Positions 1-5,336 are shown, numbered from the stretch's first letter. The stretch: 5,505 nucleotides of DNA from Oscillospiraceae bacterium (GCA_009776345.1 WRLS01000139.1:1-5505); one strand, 5' to 3'. The notes: generated by a model not told the origin, from the sequence alone. Made by a program: numbers and translations.

Positions 1-49
1 CCAACTTCGACCTTTCTTCTTTGCTCAACCAAACTTCCTTTGCAGCCAT
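1..49 (-). CDS. 5' end of an unidentified gene (partial)
   Basis: A minus-strand reading frame opens with ATG at 47-49 and runs off the left edge after 16 codons (MAAKEVWLSKEERSKL). A Shine-Dalgarno-like GAGGT lies 6 bases upstream of the ATG and a plausible promoter lies at 74-102, so this looks like a real gene start rather than a chance ORF. The visible residues are charged and hydrophilic, with no signal peptide or membrane segment. They are too few to assign a family. The gene points away from glnN in the same direction but is separated by about 340 bp of repeats and its own promoter, so it is probably a separate transcription unit. Confidence 0.6.
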   Translation of the reverse strand, partial: MAAKEVWLSKEERSKL

Positions 50-73
50 ATGATTACCTCACTTTTTTTGTAA

Positions 74-102
74 AGCATATCATATGTCTAATATATTGTC
101 TA
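74..102 (-). promoter_or_regulatory. Candidate sigma-A promoter of the left-edge gene
   Basis: Read on the minus strand, TAGACA (97-102) serves as -35, followed by a 17-base spacer and TATGCT (74-79) preceded by TGA, an extended -10. Predicted transcription starts near 67, leaving a leader of about 18 bases that contains the GAGGT ribosome site. The -35 is one of two direct TGTCTA copies (85-90 and 97-102 on the plus strand) spaced 12 bp apart. The -10 is overlapped by the odd palindrome CATATCATATG (76-86). These could be operator sites; that part is inference. Confidence 0.45.
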
Positions 103-122
103 GTTTTAGTTGGCAAGGGGTA

Positions 123-143
123 GTAGGGGCGGGGTCATCCCGC
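123..143. repeat. GTAG-headed hairpin, REP-like
   Basis: GTAGGGGCGGG is followed by a perfect 5-bp stem, GCGGG (129-133) with CCCGC (139-143), around the loop GTCAT. A GTAG tetranucleotide next to a GC-rich hairpin is the hallmark of REP sequences mobilised by RAYT-type transposases. That resemblance is known family knowledge, and no transposase gene is present here. It abuts the inverted element beginning at 150 and may be part of the same composite unit. Confidence 0.4.
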
Positions 144-149
144 TCACGC

Positions 150-330
150 CAAAACACCCGTCATCACTGCGATAAATCACAGTGATGCCACCCTCTTTAA
201 AAAAGAGGGTAATGCTGAAACGAGATTTATTCTTGCCTGTGAAGAGCCGCAAAACAACCGTAGGATTTACCCTCTTTTTAAAGAGGGTGGCGCAAAGTCG
301 AATTTATTCGGCTTTGTGACGGGTGTTTTG
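150..330. repeat. Inverted double-hairpin element, MITE-like, cloverleaf-capable
   Basis: The ends are a perfect 14-bp inverted repeat, CAAAACACCCGTCA at 150-163 and its complement at 317-330. Inside each end is a variable hairpin (162-187 and 291-318), then a palindrome ACCCTCTTT...AAAGAGGGT (190-210 and 269-288). The two palindromic blocks, 187-212 and 267-291, also complement each other apart from one extra A. The whole can therefore fold as an outer stem, two side hairpins and an inner stem, a four-way junction with a 54-base central loop. CAAAACAACCG at 250-260 is a further near-copy of the head. No target-site duplication is visible and there is no ORF inside, so it would be non-autonomous if mobile. 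Confidence 0.7.
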
Positions 331-344
331 CCTTCGGCAGGTTG

Positions 345-372
345 TAGGATTTAGGTTATAGGTTTTAGGTCA
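345..372. repeat. Four tandem TAGG-headed heptamers
   Basis: TAGGATT, TAGGTTA, TAGGTTT and TAGGTCA stand end to end in exact 7-base register. TAGG is invariant and the last three positions vary. The tract lies between the inverted element and the glnN terminator. Short tandem heptamers of this type are known in some bacterial intergenic regions; no function can be read from the sequence. Confidence 0.55.
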
Positions 373-388
373 AAAAAGGAACCTTTTT
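372..388 (-). terminator. Weak intrinsic terminator of glnN
   Basis: On the minus strand the glnN stop codon runs straight into AAAAAG-GTTC-CTTTTT, a 6-bp stem with a 4-base loop, ending in a run of six T. The stem is nearly all A-T and overlaps the stop codon (387-389), so it is weak by itself. The larger hairpins beyond 330 could back it up. Confidence 0.35.
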
Positions 389-2468
389 ATACCCGATAAA
401 GTAGCTCCGTATACACCGGGATCGGCCAAATTTCTGCGGGCATGACCTCCTCCAGGCTGTCGCAGCATTGGCGCAGCTTTTCCATGGCGGGGCGGACGCT
501 TTCGTGGAATGTCATGGCACGCGCTTTCAGCTCGGACTGCCCCGGCAGGCTTTCCAGCGCGTCCGACAGCGCGCCGGCCGCCTTGGCGGTCTCTTCGCTC
601 AAACGGGTAAGCTCAAGTAAGTACGCGCGCATGGACGGTGCGGCCATCCCCGCTTTTGCCAGCTTGCAATACGCCTTCGCCGTATCCCCTGCCGCTTTTA
701 TTGACGCGGGATAGATTTGGCGGCGGGTCATTTGCAGCAGTGTTTCCGCTTCGATGCCGCGCACATTCGAGAAATTTTCCAGCATAACCTCATAACGGGC
801 GTGGCATTCGCGCTGAGAGAATACATTATGGGCGGCGAAAAGCCCTGTATTTTTCGGGTGTATCAGTGCGGCGGCGGCGTCAACGGCGTTGTCGATCACG
901 GGAAGGCCGCGCCTTTCCGCCTCTTTTCGCCACTGCTCCGAGTAATTGTTGCCGTTGTAGATAACCCGCGAGTGGCCTTCAAGTGTTTGCGCGATTATAT
1001 GCGCGGTTTCGGCGGCCGGGTCCGCGCAGTTTTCCAGCCTGTCTGCGAAGCGGCTGAAGCTGTCCGCGACGGCGGTGTTCAGCACGGTGTTGAGCATTGC
1101 GATTGACTGTGACGAGCCGAGCATCCGAAACTCAAACTTATTGCCGGTAAACGCGAAGGGCGATGTGCGGTTGCGGTCGTTGTCGTCGCGCCTTAGTATT
1201 GGCAGCGCGTCCACGCCCATGTCGATGTGGCTGTGATTTTCAGCAGGGGCGCGCCCCCCTTTGGCGGCGGCATAAAGCAGGCCCGTGAGGCTCTCGCCCA
1301 AAAACACGGAGATAATCGGCGGGGGCGCCTCAAATCCGCCGAGGCGCGCGTCATTGCCTGGGGTTGCGGTGCAAAGGCGAAGCAGGTCCGCGTACTTGTC
1401 CGCCGCCTCGATCAAAGCGCACAGAGTCAGCAAAAAGAGATAGTTGTTTCCCGGATTATTTCCCGGGGAAAGGAAATTGATCCCCGTATCCGTCATGATG
1501 GAATAATTGTTGTGCTTGCCGGAGCCGTTTATGCCCTCAAACGGCTTTTCGTGGAGCAGGCAAGCCAGGCCGTGGCGCTTTGCGGTAACGCGCAAAACCT
1601 CCATGGTGAGCAGGTTATGGTCACAGGCGATGTTCGCGGCCTCGTAAATCGGGGCAAGCTCGTGCTGGGCGGGCGCGCTTTCATTGTGCTTTGTTTTGGA
1701 GGTGATGCCGAATTTCCACAGCTCCCTGTCAACCGCGCGCATGAAATCAGCCACGCGCAGACGGATCCTGCCGCAGTAGTGGTCGTCCAGCTCCTGGCCT
1801 TTAGGCGGCTTCGCGCCCTGCAATGTCCGCCCGCAAAGCTTTAGGTCAAGCCGTTTTTCATACAGCTCCCTATCGATCAGAAAATATTCCTGCTCCGCGC
1901 CTACAGCCGGGATTACGGCACAGCGGCTGTCGTAGCCAAGAACTTTCAAAATCCGCCTTGCCTGCGGGACAAGCGCCTGAGTAGAGCGCAGGAGCGGCGT
2001 TTTGGTGTCCAGCGCCTCACCTGTATAGGAGCAGAACGCCGTCGGGATAAACAGCGTACCGTCCCTTACAAACGCGGGGGAGGTGGGGTCCCAGGTTGTA
2101 TAGCCGCGCGCCTCGAAAACATTTCTCAGCCCGCCGCTTGGGAAAGACGACGCGTCCGGCTCCCCCTGTATAAGCGCGGAGGAGGAGAATTCCATGACGG
2201 CCTTGCCGTTTTCGGTACCGCTTAAAAAAGCGTCGTGCTTGCTCGCCGTAAAATTGTTGAGCGGCTGGAACCAATGGCTGTAGTGCGTTGCCCCTTGGCT
2301 GACCGCCCAATCCTTCATTGCCGCCGCCACGATATCGGCAATTTCGGGGTCAAGCGGCGTCCCGAGCCTGCCGGTTTCCTTCAGGCTGCTGTAAACGCGC
2401 TCCGGCATATGGGAGCGCATTGCGGAGTCGTCAAAAACACGCGCACCGAAGATATCTGTGATTTGCAT
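387..2468 (-). CDS. glnN: Glutamine synthetase type III (GlnN)
   Basis: This is the cytoplasmic ATP-dependent ligase that joins ammonia to glutamate, the entry point of ammonia assimilation. The protein is about 693 aa, the usual type III size (roughly 690-730 aa) and well above the 440-470 aa of types I and II. Counting from the upstream ATG at 2475-2477, visible motifs are GAEQEYFL at 193-200, KTKHNESAPAQHELAPIYE at 261-279, NGSGKHNN at 317-324 (nucleotide and substrate region), GNDARLGGFEAPP at 374-386, NRTSPFAFTGNKFEFR at 436-451, and the type III C-terminus WPIPVYTELLY. I prefer the ATG at 2466-2468: AAAGGA (2477-2482) sits 8 bases before it, but overlaps the earlier ATG. The fourth residue of GNDARLG is Ala where I recall His in characterised type III enzymes. 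No frameshift or truncation is seen. Confidence 0.95.
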   Translation of the reverse strand: MQITDIFGARVFDDSAMRSHMPERVYSSLKETGRLGTPLDPEIADIVAAAMKDWAVSQGATHYSHWFQPLNNFTASKHDAFLSGTENGKAVMEFSSSALIQGEPDASSFPSGGLRNVFEARGYTTWDPTSPAFVRDGTLFIPTAFCSYTGEALDTKTPLLRSTQALVPQARRILKVLGYDSRCAVIPAVGAEQEYFLIDRELYEKRLDLKLCGRTLQGAKPPKGQELDDHYCGRIRLRVADFMRAVDRELWKFGITSKTKHNESAPAQHELAPIYEAANIACDHNLLTMEVLRVTAKRHGLACLLHEKPFEGINGSGKHNNYSIMTDTGINFLSPGNNPGNNYLFLLTLCALIEAADKYADLLRLCTATPGNDARLGGFEAPPPIISVFLGESLTGLLYAAAKGGRAPAENHSHIDMGVDALPILRRDDNDRNRTSPFAFTGNKFEFRMLGSSQSIAMLNTVLNTAVADSFSRFADRLENCADPAAETAHIIAQTLEGHSRVIYNGNNYSEQWRKEAERRGLPVIDNAVDAAAALIHPKNTGLFAAHNVFSQRECHARYEVMLENFSNVRGIEAETLLQMTRRQIYPASIKAAGDTAKAYCKLAKAGMAAPSMRAYLLELTRLSEETAKAAGALSDALESLPGQSELKARAMTFHESVRPAMEKLRQCCDSLEEVMPAEIWPIPVYTELLYRV

Positions 2469-2476
2469 CGGGTTCA

Positions 2477-2482
2477 TCCTTT
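2477..2482 (-). promoter_or_regulatory. Ribosome binding site that decides the glnN start
   Basis: AAAGGA on the minus strand lies 8 bases from the ATG at 2466-2468, an ideal spacing. The alternative ATG at 2475-2477 shares a base with this site and could not use it, which makes the protein three residues shorter at the N-terminus (starting MQITDIFG). The site lies immediately outside the hairpin at 2483-2546, so it stays single-stranded when that hairpin forms. Confidence 0.6.
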
Positions 2483-2546
2483 CGGAATTAGAAATTAGGA
2501 AGGGGAGGAATTTGCCGTACCGCCCCTAACTATTTTCTAATTTCCG
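2483..2546 (-). repeat. Long imperfect hairpin between the P-loop gene and glnN
   Basis: Arms 2483-2508 and 2520-2546 pair at 22 positions with four mismatches and one bulged base, around an 11-base loop. One arm contains the stop codon of the P-loop gene (2537-2539); the other ends one base before the glnN ribosome site. There is no T-run after it on either strand, so it is not a standard intrinsic terminator. It could stabilise the glnN message end, hinder read-through, or simply be an inserted palindromic repeat. Confidence 0.65.
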
Positions 2547-2968
2547 GCTGCTATCAGCCCTTGTATCCGCTCCGGCAAATCGTCCGGGCCGCAGGAAACC
2601 GTAAGGCATACATTAACACCGGCCCGCTTTGCCAGCAGCCCGAGCTTCTCCACGAAATCCGCGAGCCCCCGGGCATCTTTATCGTCCTTACCGCATAGGA
2701 TCTTGAAGGTTGCGTCGCCGAAAACATCGGTTATATCATAATTGCCCGCCAGCAGCCCCGCGATAAACCCATAGTAGGCATCCGGTCCGGTCACACCGTA
2801 TTCGTTGATATCAATAAGGCGGATGTTGTATTTAAGGTCAAACCTCAGCGAATCGCCTTTTTCGATGCACACTACATTGCCTTTTGAAACCTCGGCAGCG
2901 GCGCTCACCGCGCTGATAAGCCTTTTTGTCTTGCCGGAGCCCCTGCTGCCAACGATTAACTTTATCAT
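2537..2968 (-). CDS. Small P-loop NTP-binding protein of unknown function
   Basis: The product is 143 aa and should bind a nucleotide: residues 7-14 (GSRGSGKT) form a Walker A motif directly after a short hydrophobic strand (MIKLIV). A second hydrophobic and acidic stretch near 78-86 (YDITDVFGD) may supply the Walker B acid. The remainder alternates strands and helices with no membrane segment or signal peptide, so it is probably cytoplasmic. I recognise it as a type of conserved protein found in Clostridia and usually left as a hypothetical ATP-binding protein; its role is unknown to me. AAGGGA about 10 bases upstream supports the start. A TATAAT lies at 3007-3012 on this strand but lacks a matching -35, so its promoter is uncertain. 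It lies 62 bp after the toxin gene and 68 bp before glnN. Confidence 0.85.
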   Translation of the reverse strand: MIKLIVGSRGSGKTKRLISAVSAAAEVSKGNVVCIEKGDSLRFDLKYNIRLIDINEYGVTGPDAYYGFIAGLLAGNYDITDVFGDATFKILCGKDDKDARGLADFVEKLGLLAKRAGVNVCLTVSCGPDDLPERIQGLIAAGN

Positions 2969-3030
2969 TTTTAAAACTTCCCTTCAGAATTTTATACTAC
3001 CGGGGGATTATACGTGTTATTGAAAAAGGA

Positions 3031-3327
3031 TTATAACCCAAGCAAATCGGTATGGCTTCCCGTACCGGCAAGATAGAGTATCATGCCTTCCCGGCGCTTT
3101 TCGTACACAAGCAGCCAATCACCCGCCCCACCAACGTGACATTCGCGAAAACTTTTAAAACTGCCTTTCAACTGATGGTCTTTCCAATTTTGCGGTAATG
3201 GGATATCTTGCGCAAGCTGTTCAATGCCCCATCGCAGCAGCGACATATCCCGCCCTTGCTTCTTGGCGAGTTTACGCCCTTTTTTGAATTGGGAACTCTC
3301 AAAAGGCATGTATTTTTCAGTCGTCAT
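3031..3327 (-). CDS. yafQ: YafQ-family toxin (ribosome-dependent mRNA interferase)
   Basis: The 98-aa product matches the RelE/YafQ toxin fold, which enters the ribosomal A site and cuts mRNA. Visible family hallmarks are KDHQLKGSF (His51), ECHV (His64), GDWLLVYE (Asp70, Trp71) and the C-terminal GTGSHTDLLG (His92), lining up with YafQ His50, His63, Asp67 and His87. There are two extra residues before the DW pair, and Gly stands where E. coli YafQ has Arg83. The frame is open upstream to an ATG at 3436-3438, but that would lie deep inside the antitoxin gene. The ATG at 3325-3327 has GGGA 8 bases upstream and gives the normal family length. The start overlaps the antitoxin end by 11 bp, implying translational coupling. 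Identification is by motif and gene order. Confidence 0.88.
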   Translation of the reverse strand: MTTEKYMPFESSQFKKGRKLAKKQGRDMSLLRWGIEQLAQDIPLPQNWKDHQLKGSFKSFRECHVGGAGDWLLVYEKRREGMILYLAGTGSHTDLLGL

Positions 3328-3637
3328 CCTCATCATCCCAGTGCCTGAACATTTCCGCAGTGTTTTTGTACACCTTGGCTGTCCCGGTTTTAATAGCGGC
3401 ATAATCTTCTTGCGCTGCCCGCAGGATATCCGTTTCAAATTCCTTGGTATAGCCGTTTTCGGTCAGTTGCATGGAAGACAGTTCAAATGGGATCTTTTGT
3501 TTTAAGCATATTTGATTAAGCATGAGGTTAAAAGCATCGCTGAAAGACAAGCCAATCGCGTCAAGGATTGGCTGTGCTTTTGCTATAATTTCCGGGTTTA
3601 CCGGTATATGCATACTGTCGGAATGTATATTAGGCAT
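3317..3637 (-). CDS. dinJ: RelB/DinJ-family antitoxin
   Basis: The 106-aa product should neutralise the toxin encoded just downstream and repress the pair's transcription. Residues 9-53 fit a ribbon-helix-helix DNA-binding domain of the RelB/DinJ type: a short strand (MHIPVNPEI), a helix, then GLSFSDAFNLMLNQI and the conserved KIPFEL. The C-terminal half (54-106), with acidic and aromatic residues and a DDEDDD end, is the expected toxin-wrapping tail. GGGGTGA ending 4 bases before the ATG at 3635-3637 supports this start over the internal Met9. It begins 45 bp after pgi with no terminator between. I see no strong own promoter, so read-through from pgi may contribute. Confidence 0.88.
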   Translation of the reverse strand: MPNIHSDSMHIPVNPEIIAKAQPILDAIGLSFSDAFNLMLNQICLKQKIPFELSSMQLTENGYTKEFETDILRAAQEDYAAIKTGTAKVYKNTAEMFRHWDDEDDD

Positions 3638-3682
3638 TATATCACCCCATCGTGTGCGATTCTTTTGTATTGATAAAATCTT

Positions 3683-5026
3683 TTACGAATTCCGCATTGC
3701 TTTTTCCAGCTCCGCCTTCCTGGCTTCAAAGCCGGGTTTGCCGAGCAGCGCGAACATATTGTTTTTATACGCCTCCACGCCGGGCTGGTCGAATGGGTTT
3801 ACGCCGAGCAGATACCCGCTTATAGCGCACGCCTTCTCGAAGAAATAGATAAGATGCCCAAGCTCGTATTCATTTATCTCCGGGATGTTTATGACAAGGT
3901 TGGGCGTGCCGCCTTCAATATGCGCAAGGGCCGTGCCCTGCATTGCCTTCTTATTTATCTCTGACATATTCTGCCCCGCCAAAAAATTCAAGCCGTCGAA
4001 GTTTGCGGGGTATTCCCGGATAAAGATATCCTTTTTGGGCTTTTCTATGTTCACCACGGTTTCAAACATCGTCCTGGAGCCGTCCTGCACGAATTGCCCG
4101 AGGGAATGAAGGTCCGTTGAGAATATCATGGAGGACGGGTACAGCCCTTTATGGTCCTTGCCCTCGCTTTCGCCGAAGAGCTGCTTGTACCATTCCGCCA
4201 TCATCGTGAAGTCAGGTTCGTAGGAAACCAGCACTTCTATAGCTTTGCCTTTACTGCGCAGTAAATTGCGCGCGGCGGCATATTGGTATGCGCTGTTTTT
4301 TTCTATGCATGGCACGGAATAGGCATCACGGGCATCGGCAGCGCCGCGCATAAGCGCGCCTATATCACAGCCCGCCGCCGCGATTGGCAGAAGGCCGACA
4401 GGCGTAAGCACGGAAAACCGCCCGCCGATATCGTCCGGGATCACAAAGGTTTCATTCCCGTCCTGATCGGACAGCTCCTTCAGTGTGCCTTTCGCCTTGT
4501 CGGTTGTGCAGTAGATTCTGGATTTCATCCCTTCTTTGCCGTATCTCTTTTCCATCAAATCGCGCAGTACCCTAAAAGCCAGTGCGGGCTCTGTTGTCGT
4601 GCCGGATTTTGAGATGACATTCAGGCAGATATCCTTATCCTTGCAAATCTCGAGGATATCGCCGAGATAAGACGGGCTGAGGTTATTTCCCGCGAAATAT
4701 ATATCCGGGGTATCCTTTGGCAGGTGGTTGTAATTTTGCGACCGGAGCAGCTCAACCGCCGCCCGTGAACCCAAGTAGCTTCCGCCGATACCAACGACAA
4801 TCAGCGCATCGCAATCCTGCTTTATCCTCTTTGCCGCGCTTTTAATACGGGCAAATTCTTCTTTATCGTAATTTACGGGCAAGTCCACCCAGCCGAGGAA
4901 ATCGCTGCCGGGGCCGGTTTTTGCGTGGATCGCCTCATGCGCGGTTTTTACCTGCGGCCAGACAGCCGCCATCTCATGGGGGTTGACGGTACCCCCCGCA
5001 TAGCTCATATCAAAAGAAACGGGCAT
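3683..5026 (-). CDS. pgi: Glucose-6-phosphate isomerase
   Basis: This cytoplasmic enzyme interconverts glucose 6-phosphate and fructose 6-phosphate in glycolysis and gluconeogenesis. The 447-aa length is that of the short bacterial form, against about 550 aa for the long form. Visible motifs are VVGIGGSYLGSRA at 77-89 and SKSGTTTEP at 139-147 (phosphate-binding SIS fold), DDIGGRFSVLTPVGLLP at 198-214 (first family signature), GESEGKDHKG at 285-294 with the catalytic glutamate, the conserved His307 in DLHSLGQ, and LLGVNPFDQPGVEAYK at 406-421 (second signature, catalytic Lys421). AGGGGAG sits 6 bases upstream of the ATG, and a clear promoter lies at 5081-5109. It looks intact and functional. 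It is the first gene of the possible minus-strand operon. Confidence 0.97.
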   Translation of the reverse strand: MPVSFDMSYAGGTVNPHEMAAVWPQVKTAHEAIHAKTGPGSDFLGWVDLPVNYDKEEFARIKSAAKRIKQDCDALIVVGIGGSYLGSRAAVELLRSQNYNHLPKDTPDIYFAGNNLSPSYLGDILEICKDKDICLNVISKSGTTTEPALAFRVLRDLMEKRYGKEGMKSRIYCTTDKAKGTLKELSDQDGNETFVIPDDIGGRFSVLTPVGLLPIAAAGCDIGALMRGAADARDAYSVPCIEKNSAYQYAAARNLLRSKGKAIEVLVSYEPDFTMMAEWYKQLFGESEGKDHKGLYPSSMIFSTDLHSLGQFVQDGSRTMFETVVNIEKPKKDIFIREYPANFDGLNFLAGQNMSEINKKAMQGTALAHIEGGTPNLVINIPEINEYELGHLIYFFEKACAISGYLLGVNPFDQPGVEAYKNNMFALLGKPGFEARKAELEKAMRNS

Positions 5027-5080
5027 TTGCAGCTCCCCTTTATTCTACACTGAAATTTTAGCGATTTATGTCGTAAATAT

Positions 5081-5109
5081 ATTTTACAGTATTTTTAGCA
5101 GTTTTTCAA
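5081..5109 (-). promoter_or_regulatory. Sigma-A-type promoter of pgi
   Basis: On the minus strand TTGAAA (5104-5109) and TAAAAT (5081-5086) are separated by exactly 17 bases, each one mismatch from consensus (TTGACA; TATAAT) and set in A/T-rich DNA. Predicted transcription begins near 5074, giving a leader of about 48 bases with no obvious riboswitch. A small dyad, TGAC-N4-GTCA (5126-5137), lies 16 bases upstream of the -35 and could be a regulator site; this is speculative. Confidence 0.7.
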
Positions 5110-5174
5110 GGGCTGATTTTTTTGATGACTCACGTCAACCTAATTTACATCAAATTGCATATAGAATATATGCG

Positions 5175-5218
5175 CAAACCACCCCGGCGCTTCGCGCCAC
5201 CCCTCCAAGGAGGGGAAT
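5175..5218 (+). repeat. Solo copy of the double-hairpin repeat
   Basis: The order is the same as in each arm of the element at 150-330: a head CAAACCACCCC (5175-5185, 9 of 11 bases like CAAAACACCCG), a first hairpin GGCGC-TTC-GCGCC (5186-5198), and a second hairpin CCCCTCC-AA-GGAGGGG (5200-5215) that begins CCACCC and is followed by AAT. The stems differ in sequence from the left-hand copies but keep position and pairing. The copy stands alone upstream of the pgi promoter. Confidence 0.6.
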
Positions 5219-5290
5219 AAGCCACAAAGGCAAGTAGGCACAAAACCAAAACAGGGAGCGGCACCGGAAACGCCCGCGCACGTAATTACA

Positions 5291-5336
5291 GCGGAAAAAG
5301 TTTTTGATTTCTTTTATTCCTAATACCTTTTTCCGC
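5291..5336. repeat. 10-bp perfect inverted repeat around an A/T-rich loop
   Basis: GCGGAAAAAG at 5291-5300 is the exact complement of CTTTTTCCGC at 5327-5336, with 26 A/T-rich bases between. On the minus strand the interval contains TTAGGAA, like the heptamers at 345-372 and 2488-2501. It could mark the end of the hairpin-rich unit to its right. Confidence 0.5.

Larger units (their letters stand above)
50..386. other. Repeat-rich non-coding interval between the left-edge gene and glnN
   Basis: No convincing gene is seen in these 337 bases on either strand. From left to right the interval holds the left-edge gene's promoter, a GTAG-headed hairpin (123-143), a 181-bp inverted element (150-330), a tandem heptamer tract (345-372) and a weak glnN terminator (372-388). 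Almost every base from 123 on belongs to one of these structures. Confidence 0.7.

Noticed and set aside
150..330. CRISPR array or intact insertion sequence
   Set aside because: The repeats are inverted and palindromic rather than regularly spaced direct repeats. There is no transposase or target duplication.
442..2310. Several long open frames overlapping glnN on both strands
   Set aside because: They are shadows of the GC-rich glnN codons. None has a recognisable domain, and the glnN protein explains the sequence fully.
2483..2546. Intrinsic terminator after the P-loop gene
   Set aside because: The hairpin is strong enough, but no T-run follows on either strand; on the minus strand the next bases are the glnN ribosome site.
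3007..3012. TATAAT on the minus strand as a promoter for the P-loop gene
   Set aside because: No acceptable -35 is found at 16-18 bases spacing, so I did not call it as a promoter.
3328..3438. Upstream extension of the toxin gene to the ATG at 3436-3438
   Set aside because: The extension lies entirely inside the antitoxin gene in another frame, has no family similarity, and would make the toxin 37 residues longer than usual.
3885..4612. Plus-strand open frames inside pgi
   Set aside because: These are shadows of pgi, with no ribosome sites or family motifs.
5027..5074. Riboswitch or attenuator in the pgi leader
   Set aside because: The predicted leader is only about 48 bases, A/T-rich and without a stable hairpin.
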